A DNA stretch of 64,000 nucleotides from Marisa cornuarietis (GCA_004794655.1 SMMW01000001.1:21028501-21092500); one strand, 5' to 3'. Numbered from the stretch's first letter, positions 48,237 to 61,512 are shown. Translations and numbers: made by a program. The notes: generated by a model not told the origin, from the letters alone.

Positions 48237-48434
48237 GACTGATGCGCTATGAGGCGCCTTAGAGATATTTTATCTTGTTTAAACCAAAAATATTGCATGA
48301 AAATTATACAGTATCTGTTAAACAAATGGCATACACTTTATAAAATGTAAATTTTTTTGTTGTTGCTACAATTTTGTTGAAGACATTAAATAAAAGGGAT
48401 CTACCACTAAGTCACATGATCATTTTGGCACAAA
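48237..48434. promoter_or_regulatory. Bidirectional INTS7/COMMD1 promoter
   Basis: Only 198 bp separate the two start codons. Next to COMMD1 the sequence CAAAATGGCGG (48431-48441) overlaps the start codon and matches the YY1 site AAnATGGCGG often found at the 5' end of housekeeping genes. No TATA box. The middle is AT-rich, with an ATG-free tract on the COMMD1 side. Confidence 0.7.
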
Positions 48435-51106
48435 ATGGCGGATGACAGCAAAAGTTTCCTTGCGCTGTTGAACGGACTGGCTAGAAGGAATTATTACGGA
48501 GAGTCAGAAATAACAGATGAATTTTTGAAAGAACAGATTTATCCAGAAATATCACAAGAAGATTTTGAACACATTCAAACTAGATGTAAAGGACTTTTAA
48601 AGGTATGAAAGTCCACTTAGAGAAGTGGGTGGAATGCATTCTCATTCGTTATATGTACGAGGATGAAGAAATCACAACATATCTCTCTTACGCATGCAGT
48701 ATTGTATACAACGTAATAATTTTTATGATAAGACGCAGATGATGGTATAATATAACATGCCAGCTATAAATGTAAAGTTTTTCTTTTTGAACAGAGCATG
48801 GTGTTGGGTGATATGGACATGACTCAGCTGGAGGCTTTTCTTACAGCCCAGTGTAAGAAGAGGGATGCTCCTCTCACAGAAGAGCAAGCTAGTGCAGTAC
48901 GAAAATTTTGGAAATTAAATAAAAGCAAAATCCATGAAAGCATTGTTTCGCAAACAATGTGGGGCAATAGGTTAGAGAAGATATTGTGGAGAATAGACTT
49001 GAAATCTCAGTCCCGGCATGTGAACCACATTAACGCACCATCAGCCATAATGGAACTTCATATTGGAGACAATCTTCAGAAGGACAAGGTAAAGTGGATG
49101 AAATTTCAGATAATATGAATATTTATGAGACTACTAATGATATCAAAAGCATATTGAAACTTAGAATCATGCCTGCATTTGTTGTTAATGATATGGTGCA
49201 TAATACAGTATATATATATAGAGAGAGCACAATTTCATTAAACGTTCATTATGCTTTACCATGCTAAAATGGAGACATCAATTTCACGCAGCAGACTACT
49301 AGGCATGTGAGTACTGTTGTACATGAACACACACACACACACACACACAAGGTGATGGAAACCAGAGTACCTAGGGAAAAAAAACCCCCACTGATGGTTA
49401 ACTCACAGGTATTACATTTAGAGAGAGACATTCAAACCCATGACACCAGATTCTCGCTGTTGTAGTGACAGGCGTTTTAGCCAATGCACCACCAACCAAA
49501 ATTATTTTATTTAGCAATAAAAGGTCACAGGACAAATTGACACAGAACCACATCAACCCAGCCATTTTGGCCTTGACCTGAAGACAACTTGATCCTAGCC
49601 AAGAACAAATCAGTTATGCAAGACCAAACTAACCTGATGCTAAAAGACAAATGGACCCAAAAGGTGAATGAGCCAAATATGTCAGAAACTGCTATTCATG
49701 CCAAACATTGACAAGAAAGCTATTCTAGTGTTGTCTGAGCACTGTACATCAAGATGAGACTATTGTTTGTGACGTGCATTTGTCACATAATTACATGATA
49801 CTCAGCTGCTGTCTTACAGTTGTTGCTCAGAATATGCTTTAAAAGACTGGGAAAAAACTTTTAAAGAGTATCTTTGGATTACTGTCTGCTCAGATGTGTT
49901 TTCCCCAGTCTCTTTTAAATTTTCTAGAGTGCATGTCAAAACAGACAATATTGTTGTATAGTGCTTTTTATTTCTCGATTTTGTCTACACACACAGACAC
50001 ATAAACCGAAAGTGTGTAGCTAGGAGAGAGCCATGTACATATGATGGCCACTGAACTTCATGTAATCTTCTGACACATTTGTATCAAAAACAAGTTTGAT
50101 CTTGCTTATGTACAATGCTTTAACAACACATGGCTTTGTTGCCAATATTTGACATGAATAGCCACTTCATAGATATCTATGAGATAATATTAAATTTGTC
50201 TTTTGGTATTGGGTTGATCTAGTCTTGGCAGAGGTCAAGTTATTTCTGGGTCATTTGTCCAGCCCAGGCATAAAAAACCAACTTTAATGCAGAAAGCATA
50301 TATTTAATCTTTCTGTGACACAGATGGCTACTCCCCCCCCCCCCCGATTTATAAATATGTATGGTGAATGGCAGTGTATATGTAGAAGAGTATAAACGGC
50401 AGACCTGTTTTTCTTTAGGGTGATACACATAATACTTCCAAAATGTAGCAAAGGAAAATCTGTAATCTTGATTTAGTATGTTTAATTAAACACAGATCAA
50501 ATGTTATGTTTTAGTCTTAGCCATAATGGTTGTAATTATGAAGATTGAGGGGTAGCCAGAAAAAAAGGTCCGAAGAAGTCTCCACATTGTAATATTTTCT
50601 AAAATAGAACAGAGGGATAATCACTGAAGGGTAAAAATTATGTTGCCTTTTGGTTGATATTTATTGTATGTCTTAGTTTAATTTGTGCATTCTTTTGAGT
50701 ATGGGAAAAAGATTGACTTCATGGTTTTTAAAATTGGTTGGAGCACTAAGTTTTGGTGTCAGAATAGGATCTTCTATTTTCTTTATCTGCATGCAGAGTA
50801 ATGTTGCATGTTTTTTAACTTTGTGATACGATAACTAATCAATTTGTGAAACTCTTTTTCTTTCTAAATGATAAACTGTACCAGTTCTAATGTTGGCGTC
50901 CTCCAAACTTCTTTCATAAGACTAAGAGAGTCACAGGTATTACACCATTAGACAATGCTGTATGGAACCTACATAGTAATCTGTTTCTTTTTTCTGTTTA
51001 GGCAGTGGATGTGGTCCGGTTTGAAATGGATGATGAGCGGCTGTCCAAAGTTCTAGCTAGCATGCAGGAAATTGAGGAGCAAATCAATCAGTACATTCAG
51101 AAGTGA
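48435..51106 (+). CDS. COMMD1: COMM domain-containing protein 1 (COMMD1/MURR1), 3 exons
   Basis: COMMD1 is a subunit of the Commander (CCC) endosomal recycling complex and a regulator of NF-kB turnover and copper transporters. Exons 48435-48602, 48795-49088 and 51002-51106 are all in phase 0 and sum to 567 nt (188 aa; human 190). The N-terminal helical domain carries LLNGLARRNYYGESEITDEF and YPEIS. The middle has DMDMTQLEAFLTAQCKKRD, closely like the family's 'ADMDFNQLEAFLTAQTKKQ'. The C-terminal COMM domain has W.LKSQSRH, then MELHI, and ends with the coiled helix EEIEEQINQYIQ-like segment. Two introns are GT-AG, the second 1.9 kb with an (AC)n repeat near 49330. Start choice: first ATG, good context (AAAATGG). 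Confidence 0.96.
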
Positions 51107-54100
51107 GACTGAGAGTCAGTGTTAGGATTTAGATTTCCATTTTTTGCAGGCAGTGAGGTAAAATTAAGGCTGAAGTCTTGCCTGTATCTGATGAGGTAGA
51201 GTGTACCAAGATGTGTACGGGAAACATGGTAGTTATGCCATGAATGATGTATTTCATCATGTAAATGGGAGTGAAATGTAGGCTGCAGTATCAGTTGTTT
51301 GCTCCGATTACTGTTGGTGGTTTTGTCCATTATTGGTGGTTATGTGTGTGTGAGAGAGAGAGAGAGCATGCACATGGTTTGGGGTGGGGGATGTGTGAGC
51401 ACTTGCGCACAGGCATACATGTTTTCATGTGTGAATTAGAAGACCGTTATTATAATGATGAAACCATTTTTTAAATTACAATATCAACACTGCCTGTTTT
51501 TCTTTTTTTTTTTGTAACTGCTAACTTGAGATGATCCTAACATTAGGAACTATATTTTCTTTCAAGGATGGGGGTAGGGGAGAGGTTGGTTTCAACTTAA
51601 AAAAAATTACTGTTCACTCCCCAGTAAGCAGTAATTTTAGCTATGGATGAAGATTGTCCTTTTTATGATAATATATTAAAGCACATTACTCCTACAACTA
51701 TTCAGTTTACTGCTATTGCTAATGCAAGGTGATTGAAAGAGTTCTCATTTTCAGCAGATATATGAATGTATGTGAATAATGTGCACACATTCACACATAT
51801 GTAAAAACATGCATTTTGAAATTGTGACAGTGGTTTATTTGACAACAAAGATAAGTGCTGACAGATAATGAACAGCATTCCCTTTTACATTCCCTGGGTA
51901 AATGAGCTATGGATTTAAAAAAAAAGTAGATGTTAGGACAACAGGAATATGCGACAAGAATGGCTGCTTGAAACAGCAGCAATGCTGAAGATGGCAACCC
52001 ATTAAAACACATTCTTAACTTTAGCTTTTTGCATGGGCACTAAACACCTGATTAATACCAAGCTTGCAGTAAAAATCTCACACTTCAATCATCCACTCAG
52101 ATTTGTAGTCAATCTGTTTCAGATCAAATTCAGCTTCTTTACCATGGGTAATTCTTTGCTTCACAATTCAAGTATGGTTAATGTGAGTTGACATTCCAGT
52201 AACATTCTAAACAATGTAACTTTAATACAACATTGTGAAAGTAGGAGATCACCAAAAATTGACATATATCAATACAACAAAGCCTAAATGAATTATATGT
52301 ACATATATACTTGCTTGGACATCCACACTTTCAATTTCAAATTGGATTGTTGTATTGTTCAGTCAGTAACAGTGGGGTTCTGAGGACACATTAAAGAAAA
52401 AACACTCCTGTTAGGTGGAAGAAATAAAACAAATGTCAGTTTTTACTATATGTGCAATTAACTTCAGAGTGTTCTACATTTTAATAATGATGACAAAGCA
52501 AAATCTTTTATATCTTTACCAGATAATGTTGTTCACTGCACTTTTTTGTGTTTCACAACAAATGTTTAAAAGCCACATCCATAATGGTCCATGAAAAAAA
52601 ATGTATTTTTATATAACCTGACATCAGAGCTGAAAAATTAACTGATTTCAATACCTATACAATGTCCTCAGAACTAGTTGATATAGAGCAGTTAAAGTTG
52701 AGAAAGGCAGTAAACAAAGGAGAGGGTTCAACTAGCCTCAAACTAATATAGAGCATTATTCACACTGCCAGTTGACCATCCTGTGACATAAATAATAAAA
52801 TGCCCCCCCCCCTCACACCAAATGAAATCTAGCCATGTGTAATTTGTTTTTTAAAGAATTGAACAATCGTTAATATATACATATTTTTCTTGGATAAAAG
52901 GAGTAAAAAAATTAACTCCTATCCTGACACGAATCAATCAAAGTTCAATCGCTCAACAACAAATGCTCAACATGATTACACTATATCAAGATCTAGATCA
53001 TAACTGATTTGTAGCTGGGTTGTTAAAATTTGATTGGTATCGTGTCACAAAACTATATACAAAGTGTTTGGGGAGGAGTAAATGCACATCTCAGATGAAT
53101 GAAATATAGAATTTTCTCAATTCAGCATATTAAATGATACACATTACTTCATGAAAATAACATTATACAAAACAGTTTACCAATATTTACAAAAAAAAAA
53201 CTCCACTAGTTTGGATAACAAGTCTAAGAACTATTCGCAAATTATATTTCCTGGCATGAATAAATAATTGTAAACAATGCAGAATAGGCAATGCTGTAAG
53301 GGATATTTTAAATATTATTCATATAAATAAAATAATTCTAGCATAGAGATCCTAAGGGAATCATTCTGTGTTGCAAATGTTTGCTATATAAGTGAAATTT
53401 TGTGAGGCAAAACCTGAGGCACCACAGCTGGGTTGCGTAAGTGTAGGTATCTCATTCCAATTTATAAGTGCAACTACAAAAGGGCAAGAGTAGAACAGCA
53501 ATTTTCTTTAGTCTTCTTTTTTCTAATAGAGATATGAGCATTTTGTTAAAGAGTTAGGTTGCATGAGTGAAAATCCTTTTCCATGGACAAACATACCTGC
53601 AAATTTACAAGTTAAATGAGCCATCTGTACATTTTTTAAGTACGAAATGGTGGTCGTGCATTTCACTCCAACAAGGGTTTTGCTTTTACTATTATAGTAA
53701 GACAGCGTTTGCTGTAAAGTCTTATAAAAAACTTGCTGAGATGCTTTAGAGAAATTCAGCCACACTTGCAAAAAAATTTTTTTTAACACCGATATCTTGC
53801 ATGACACCTATATAAATGTATGGTTGCATGTTAACCAAACCCTTCTCTCACACACATGTGCACCCACACATTGTGACCGAAAGAAAATACTTGTATATAT
53901 AAGTTTATACATGATCTTTATACAGGTATCATCATTATAAGTGAAGAAATTGCTTCAATAACTGATACATAATATGCAGCATCTTAACAGATTCTCTTGA
54001 CCTGCCTACATTTTTAAAAGAACAATTGATGAAACGATTTAAATGAAAACATTCTAGGTGGGTCTGTGTTTGACGAAAATGATATGCTTCATTTGATTGC

Positions 54101-56700
54101 ACCTTGTACCATTTTCCAAACATAGACTGATGAAGAAACTGTTTCTGGAATATTTTAAATGTTCAGATGCTTTTTGCACCTGGGCTGTTTTTTATGATGG
54201 GATCGCCTTATTTAAATAAACAAGGTAAGGTATTTTAGTGAGATCAAACAACCTGTTTGAATGTATGCTACTACCATTAAAGAATATCTGGAACTCACAA
54301 TAAAAATGGTAAACAGACGTAGTTCAACCAGTTCAAAGCTCAAAAGATCATGCTCACAATTAAAATTAAGAGGCTTTTGAAAACTGCTAGTAACAGTTTC
54401 CATGCCACACATATTTATTATCTGTTATGTTTTAAATAAATAATTTTCTCCTTAAAAACTACTTTTTGCTGATGATTGAAGGCCATTCTGATACCACATT
54501 TATACATAAATACATTATGTATGTAGATTGGTCTGTGCCGGCATTGATGACGTTAAAGACAAAGCTAATGTTTTGAAATAAACTTTAAGTTGCTGAATGG
54601 TTTACAGAAAATGCTGTTAATGTAAGCTAAAGAAAATGATTTATGAAAAAATGTAATCTGGCATACATTTTAACTTGTGAGTTACACAAAGTTATACATT
54701 CCAATTTGTGAGTTACAGAAGGGCACAGCAAATGCATGAACTTGACGCAATTAAAAATAAAAATTAAAATAGGCCTACCTTTAAAGAAGTGATTGTTTAT
54801 GCTGACACCATGTCTGGGTCCTGAATGAATGCTTGTAAACACAGTCACAGTCACTTACTTAAGTGAACATGCTAGAAGCATTCATTTCATTTATACTGAT
54901 AGGCATCAATTTACTTTGAACAGAAAGAATAAAGTCAATGTTAGTGTGATACACTGTTACATAAGTGAGCTAATGACCTGGCTAATTGGGCAGGGTAACA
55001 GTTACTCATGCAGACTTTGAATCCATACCTGCAAATTAAGGTTAAATTCTCAGTCTGTTGTACATGGATCCAGGAGTAAAAATGTACACTGTTTCCAGTT
55101 AAAAAAGCTTTCTAAAATATAAAAGATCATTTACTTATAAGAGGAGAATGGGAAAATTTGTCCCATATAACATTGACATACAAGAGGATTTAATTATACA
55201 TATAAAAATCTACATTTGCACACAACAAAATCTGTTGAAAAATCCTAAATATTACCTTAATATACAAACACATCGTACATTATTTAAAACATAATTTAAT
55301 CTCTCACATCCATCACTATTTCTTGCATGTTTCTTTCATTCTTAGGCACATGCCAATGCATGAATAAAAATGGAACATATAAACAATCACAATCAACTCT
55401 ATAGCACAATGCTCTAACACTGCAAGGTATTTGATCACTACTGATTGTTCTAAGCCAACATTTCAGGAGAATTAAGCTTCTTTTTTTTTTTAAATCGCCA
55501 CTCTCCTTGTAACACTGTTCCTTGACATAAGGTGGACAAGTCCAAATGAACAAATTTGAAAAAGAAACCACCCAAAATGATGGAAGCTCAGGATTGACAG
55601 TACTCACCATGAACTGAAGTTTCAGTCTGCATACATTAAGCAAATTAAATGAATTAAAGGCCTAACTTTTACCTTATGGCAAGATAGAATACTTTGACCT
55701 TGGGGTGATGAGTACACGATTCCTGTTACCTAAGTGGTCATGCTTCTCTAGCATGAGGACCTTGGCCTTGCTCTCTCGGGTTGAATCATTTTTCCCTGCT
55801 GTAAGCCAGAAGTTTGGCCTTTGAGAATTTTCTTCTCGAGGGTGAATGAGGAGGAGAAGGCTGGGTACTTTATGGAGGGAGTTAATGGTCAAAGCATAAA
55901 AAATACCTTGCTTTCATCAATCTATTAAAGTTCCAAGCATGATCAGTCTTTAATTTCTTTATTGTCTCCATTGACCATATACCGAAAAACATTAAATGAT
56001 AAATTTATTTTCTACAGTTCAGCAAACGTGCTCCCTCCTTCCCCGGAACATCACTGCTTCAATGCAAAAATTGCAAACCAGAAATTACACGGCAAATTCT
56101 GATCACTCAACTATAAATGAACTATTACAAACACTTGCAAATCGAAATTGAACTTTTCTGCTGATCAAGGCAACGTAACAAATACTGAAGTATTAAAGCT
56201 GTCCAAAGACACAACAACTGATGTTATCACACATGAACTGCTATTGGCTTGTGCCCTTTTATCTAAGCCCTAATTCTATCATGATCACAATGCAACATTT
56301 TCTAATGCTGATAAAATTTCTAATGAACCTCAGTTTGGAATCCTTCATAACCAGAAAAGTTCTGTTATGAAAACTTATTTAACATTTGTAAAGTATTATC
56401 ACAGCTAAACGTCTGGGTGATCAAAGATTCTGAGTTAGACAAAATCTGAATGTATTTTGTCCCAACATGTAATACACTACCTTACAAGTGTTGTAAATAT
56501 CTTTAACTTTCAATAAATCTGCAGTCTAATCTTTTCAAAGCATATGTTGAATTAAATAAATAAACCAATTTGATTGGACTGGTGAAAGTTTTCTTGTGAA
56601 GCAATGAACATGTAGATAAAAGATTTCAGGTACAAAGAACAACACGTAAACAGTATAAATAGCTTTTGAAAAGTTACCCCCCCAAAAAAAAATCCATGTG
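51107..56700. other. 5.6-kb interval between COMMD1 and the zinc-finger gene
   Basis: I see no supported gene. Open frames such as 53523-53807 and 55296-55643 (both minus) lack recognisable motifs and have the AT-rich composition of the surroundings. The left part should be COMMD1 3' UTR. Part of the right could be a long 3' UTR of the minus-strand zinc-finger gene; a minus-strand AATAAA complement lies near 56006. (AG)n and (TG)n runs are at 51345-51366. Confidence 0.6.
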
Positions 56701-58431
56701 CTAACGAGATTTTCGATTCCTCAAACTTCTTCTGAGATTAGAAGAAGAGTCCGCGTCACCAACTGTTGTGGCTGATCCTGCAGCACCTACTGCAACGGCT
56801 GACGCCTCACGAGCACAGCTTAACCTTCCTCTTCGAGTTGAAGGTCGGGTCTCAGATTCAGCATTTGTAGGTGATGCTTCTGTTTTGCTGGTGTCACTGT
56901 CTCTGACTCTGCTACACATGCCTCTTCTACCAGGCTCTCTCAGCTCTGTCTTTAACTTCTTTTTGTTTAAGGCTTCCTTATAACTAATGGAGCCTTTACA
57001 GGGACTTGTCTCCTTTGTCTCCTTGTCAGCTAATGATTTATCTGGTTGTTTGCTGCAGTCACTATCAGAATTCTTGTCATTATTTTTCACTTTCTTGCCT
57101 CGCATCTCACTGGATATAGAGCGCTGCATCTGTAGCAAAGCTTTGCGCTTCCTTGATTCTGGAGGGGTGCTGTCCACACAAAAACCTGACTTGGTTTCAG
57201 GATCAGATTTAGCCTGGGAAGTCATGTGCACTGTCAGATCTTCAGGGTTACATTTGTAAGATCCTGACGCAGCAGCACTTGTGTCTAAGGTATCTATTGC
57301 TCTCTTCTCAGTCCTGCTCTTCTTAATGCTGCGGGCAGTTGGCTGGGTTGCACAGGGGTCCACAGTGGTTAAAGAGGCTTGGCTTGTTCGGTCGGTCATG
57401 CTGGTTTGACTGCTAGCTGCTTCTGCCACCACTTTGTCACATTCACGAGAAAGTTTCCGTTTGGTGATAGCATCTCTGGCTGAGCCTTTGCCTTTTTCTT
57501 CTATAACAAGTTTCTTCAGGTTGAGAACAGAAGGATCTTCCTTTTCATGAGCCACAAGGATGTGGGTCTTGAGAGACATGTTGCTGGAGAAGTATCGAGA
57601 GCAGTATTGGCAAGGTAGTTCCATGGTTATGCTGTCTTCATCGTCATCTGACGCATCAGAATCAGGTGTTAGCAAGGAGACTTCAACGATGCAGTCAAAA
57701 AGGTTCTTCATGCCCATGGGGCCTCCCATCATCCCCCCAGGTCCTCCTTTGCCTTGCATCTTGCTCATCATATCCTTCATGTTGGGCATCCCACCTTTCA
57801 TCATCATGGACATCATGTCAGGCATCCCAGACATGGCTGGAGAGCTGCCCTTGGACATCATGGCTAGCATCTTGGACATCATTTCCATGCCAGGAGCGCC
57901 AGTGCCTCCACATGGATGAATCACATTCTCAGAACTTTCTCCTGCAGTAGAAGAGGGTGCCTCATCAGCTTGTAGGCCCTTTCCACTTGCAGAGGACTGA
58001 GACTGTTGTGGATTTTTCTTTGAGCTGGGCTGTTTGGATACTGCCAGGACTTTATCTGTTGTGACACTTGGGCTTGATTTCACTGAATCAACCAACCTTT
58101 CCTTTACTTCCACATAAGAATCTGAATCCATCTCTTGTGAGGAATATGAGGCAATAGTAATTGAACTGTCTATAGGTAAAGTGCTTTGGGCACAAGTTTC
58201 ATTTACTTGTTTACCATCTTGAGTCATTTCTGCATCCATATAACTTTTTTCATGTTCAGGACTGGGATCACCTTCTAGTTTCTGAGGCAAAGATGCAGAA
58301 GACTCACTTTGACACTGTTCTCTGGTTTTCTCCATGTATGGTGATCTCTTTGGCCAGAATCTTTGTATAAAATTACTGACTTTATGTTTCGCAGTTTCAA
58401 CCACAGAATCGCAAATTTCTGTTAAATTCAT
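56701..58431 (-). CDS. Single-C2H2 zinc-finger protein with Met-rich tract, family not recognised
   Basis: A 576-codon open frame, far longer than chance here. Order: Ser/Gln/Glu-rich N-terminus; a Met/Gly/Lys-rich tract at residues about 181-242 (for example MMSKMQGKGGPGGMMGGPMG); an acidic run DSDASDDDED at about 258-267; one C2H2 finger at about 274-295 (C-x2-C-x12-H-x4-H, PCQYCSRYF..SLKTHILVAH); then Lys/Arg-rich nuclear-localisation-like stretches ending RRSLRNRKSR. A nuclear, nucleic-acid-binding role is likely but inferred. The first ATG has a poor context and an acceptor-like ttaacag follows it, so the real N-terminus may come from upstream exons spliced in near 58424. It could be the last, large exon of a bigger gene. 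Confidence 0.75.
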   Translation of the reverse strand: MNLTEICDSVVETAKHKVSNFIQRFWPKRSPYMEKTREQCQSESSASLPQKLEGDPSPEHEKSYMDAEMTQDGKQVNETCAQSTLPIDSSITIASYSSQEMDSDSYVEVKERLVDSVKSSPSVTTDKVLAVSKQPSSKKNPQQSQSSASGKGLQADEAPSSTAGESSENVIHPCGGTGAPGMEMMSKMLAMMSKGSSPAMSGMPDMMSMMMKGGMPNMKDMMSKMQGKGGPGGMMGGPMGMKNLFDCIVEVSLLTPDSDASDDDEDSITMELPCQYCSRYFSSNMSLKTHILVAHEKEDPSVLNLKKLVIEEKGKGSARDAITKRKLSRECDKVVAEAASSQTSMTDRTSQASLTTVDPCATQPTARSIKKSRTEKRAIDTLDTSAAASGSYKCNPEDLTVHMTSQAKSDPETKSGFCVDSTPPESRKRKALLQMQRSISSEMRGKKVKNNDKNSDSDCSKQPDKSLADKETKETSPCKGSISYKEALNKKKLKTELREPGRRGMCSRVRDSDTSKTEASPTNAESETRPSTRRGRLSCAREASAVAVGAAGSATTVGDADSSSNLRRSLRNRKSR

Positions 58432-58944
58432 GCAACAGATTGTGAAAATACTGTGGAATCAGTTAAATATTTTCCTGTGTTTCCAACAACAGAATTCCAC
58501 TGTTGCTCTTGAGTTGTTTTTTTATTTCCCAATGAATGCGAAAGAGCAGCTGATGAGTCAAATGTACTAGGAAATATCTTCCACTTTTCTGGACCTAGTG
58601 ACAATAAAAAAAGAAATTAAAAAATCACAGTGCATAGGTTGAAAAGAAGAAAGGCACAATACAAGCACAAAAATGAAGATAGACTTTGTTTAAAAATTAC
58701 AAAAATAAATAAATTTAAATATTTAAAAAGGTAAAAGTTAAAAGGTAGAGTCTCATAGCCAAGTGAAGGGTTTGTCAAATTTTGTCTGGTAGTGTAATGT
58801 ATCATAATGAAGCTCCAAAAAAAGATTTAAAAAGATATTTTCATCAAATCCTGTTGTTTCTTTTTTGGTACACAGGGAAGCAACAAAATTCTTAAGTCTC
58901 TCTCTGTGGTTGAGCACTACTTGTGGTACCTGTGCTTTTGCCAT
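58432..58944 (-). other. Possible upstream exon material of the zinc-finger gene, unproven
   Basis: The minus frame 58755-58944 starts at an ATG and reads MAKAQVPQVVLNHRERLKNF, then 42 more residues to a stop, with a protein-like mix. I find no GT donor near its end, so it cannot be joined simply to the downstream frame. A good acceptor (attgtcactag) precedes 58597. Both frames after it end within about 130-150 nt. Left as unresolved. Confidence 0.25.
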
Positions 58945-59033
58945 ATCATGCAGAAAAAAAGATTAAAAACTACATACAAAAATAACCCAAAGGAAACTCA
59001 ATAATCTTTTCTCTCCCATGTTTTAAATGGTTA

Positions 59034-59176
59034 AGTTGTAGGTATAGTTTTAGATCCCAGTTAAAGGGAATGATTGTGATTTTGATCCTTTATAATGAAT
59101 GTAGCTGTAAGTGTAGGTTTAGATTCCACTTATTGGGAACAATTTTCATTTTGATAGTTTATAATGAATGTAGCTG
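59034..59176. repeat. Two-copy tandem duplication, about 72 bp
   Basis: Both copies read 'gtaggt.tagttttagat' then 'ccca.tta..gggaa', 'attttgat' and 'tttataatgaatgtagctg'. Non-coding. Confidence 0.7.
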
Positions 59177-59989
59177 CCACTGAGATAGTAATTAAGGATA
59201 ATGACTGTTGGTTATTATAGCAGTTAAATAGAATAAGAACTTTGTCTTGGTACCTGCATATCAGATAAATTTGTGATGTATCTGAAAGTGACAAAACTGT
59301 CTAGATCTGTGCTTTGTGTGACACTGATACTTTCTGAATCTTAATTTGGTCTAATTGTGGCACTTTCTGGCCCACAGTGGACTTTCTTAACTGCACAGTT
59401 GTTTTCTCATTGTTGGAGTGTGCTCTTGTCAACTGTAGCTTGGGTGAACAGATTTACTTGCAATGACTTTTTTTATGGATTGTGGACCTTAGTTTGCTGT
59501 GCAGTGGTCCTATATGATAGGCACCTTTGGTCTGGTCTTTGCCTGGCTGAAGCTAGACATTCAGAGCCATAGCACAATGCTGTATGTAACAGGCTTCAAT
59601 AGGAAAAGAGAAAGAATCTTCATGCCAGGGTTCTTACAAAATGGTCATGATAAAAAATGGCGGCTAGCCAAGTTTGAAAGTGTCCAGGACCAGAGTTCTA
59701 CAACTACAGAGTTCCTGTACATTTAGATTTTCGATCACCAAAGGTAAATCTTCAAGAAATTCAGTGTTATCCTTTTAATGGACTACCAAGGTGGAAAACA
59801 GCAGTTAACTGTTGTTGGTAATATAATTAGTCCAACACAAGGACAAATGGATAAAGACCTAAGAATTACCATATAAAGACATGAAAAATACATTTATAAG
59901 GGAGCTTTCATAGACATAGTCCATAATATTCCTGTCCATATAGTTTATTGACATTTTTGAGTCATTTATCCTGCTTATTCATTTCATTT

Positions 59990-60112
59990 TTTACTTTTAT
60001 AAGTATTGTACACTGCTAGTTGTAAAGCGCCTTCAGCCTGCCTTCGATGGTGGAGAGGGTGCTCTATAAATGCATATTTATTATCACTATTATTATCATT
60101 ATTATTATAACA
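59990..60112 (+). repeat. LINE (CR1/L2-like) 3' UTR tail
   Basis: 'tagttgtaaagcgccttcag' ... 'gagggtgctctataaatgca' followed by an (ATT)n-like tail. This is the typical 'TTGTAAAGCGCC..GcGCTaTATAAAT' trailer of CR1/L2-like LINEs. No coding part is left. Confidence 0.65.
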
Positions 60113-60329
60113 TCTATATACCCCAGATTAAATATTTTTTCTTCAATCAAACAGCAGAGTAGAAATGGTCTTATATCACTTGGCTTCATTTTTTTTTTCA
60201 CAATACCAAAGACACTTTGCAACTCCATACCATCTTTTACCCCAAAACCCTGTCAAGCATATGGTCTGAATGTGTCAACTAATTTTTATATGCAGATTTG
60301 TTATCAAATGCCTTTATGCTACTGGAACC

Positions 60330-61470
60330 AGAGCAGACAAAGTTAAGAGAAGGAACATCCATTGGAGCGCGGAATGTCCACACATTACACCAATGCAGCA
60401 ACATGAAGAACTCACCCAGGAGCTAGAATGGTTATGGTGGGACATTGTAGGACTGGTGGAGGTCAGATGGCCAGGATTTAGGGAGACAGTAACTGACGAG
60501 GGCCACACATTTTGGTACAGTGGACGTCAGACACAAGCATGGTGTTGGCTTTTGTCATACACATGGAAGTGGTGAATCATCATCAGCTGTACACCCATAT
60601 TCTGCAGGCTGACATATGCATCTCTTCCAGGCTTTACAATATCACCATTGTCTAAAAAAATGCTCCAATCTCCATGCATGAAGACATTAAAGTGGAGGAG
60701 TTTTACCAACATCTAGACAAGGTTATAAAGGCAGTAATGAAAAGGACATCCTCGTACTCAGTGACTAGAATGCCAAGGTCGGTGCAGATGCCTATTATCA
60801 ATGGGCAGGAATGGTTGGTAAATTTGGCTTTGGCAAAATCAATGACAGGGCCTCAGACTCTTACAGAGTTTGCACATAGTCAATGATTCACCTTAGCCAA
60901 CACCTTAAATGGCCACAAGAAATCGAGGACAGTAACTTGGCACTGATCAGAATCGGTCCATAACCAAATCGGCTTCTTCCTGCTGCCTAGATGCTTCAAA
61001 TCTAGCATCAACAAGGCAAAGAGAAGGATATATCCAGGTGGTGATATGGGCGATCATAGCCTTAATGAGCCTGAAGATGAAGTACTGCTCAAACATTCTG
61101 TGATTTTGCTTTGATTTGGAAAAACTGCAAGACACGAACATTGCAGAAGTCTTCAAGGCCACTGCTGGAGATAAATTTTTGCACTGGTGGACTGTGATGT
61201 CCACACCCTACCTGGAAACATCAAAAAAGTGCTATTGTCAACAGCCCAGTATAAGTGCTAGGGTGTTGAAGAAAGAAGAAACAACACTGGGTCATGAATG
61301 ATCATCCAAGATCTCTGTGACAAACAGGGCCTTGAAAGAGAAAGAAAGAAACAAACCCGAAGGAGCCACCAAATCCAAAGAATTTAAGTAACTGTGCAAT
61401 CAGGAAATGGATAGAGGCAAATAAGGAGAACTGGTTCAAGGGCCATTATATCAGACTACAGAGGAGGAAA
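60330..61470 (+). pseudogene. Non-LTR retrotransposon fragment (endonuclease region), degenerate
   Basis: With frameshifts the plus strand gives EELTQELEWLWWDIVGLVEV (APE endonuclease 'e..r..wDIlGL.EvRW'), WPGFRETVTDEGHTFWYSG, VEEFYQHLDKVI, EFAHSQ..TLANTLNGHKKSRTVTWH, HNQIGFFLLPRCFKSSINKA and a GGDMGDHSL-like active-site remnant. Several stops interrupt it. The HNQIGFFLLPRCFKSS block matches RNQINFILLPRSFKMS of the 8221-9370 fragment, and TLANTL..HKKS has a counterpart there, so both come from one family. Confidence 0.75.
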
Positions 61471-61512
61471 TGGCATGGGATAACAGAAAAAACACCTAGC
61501 ATAGCCTTAGTA

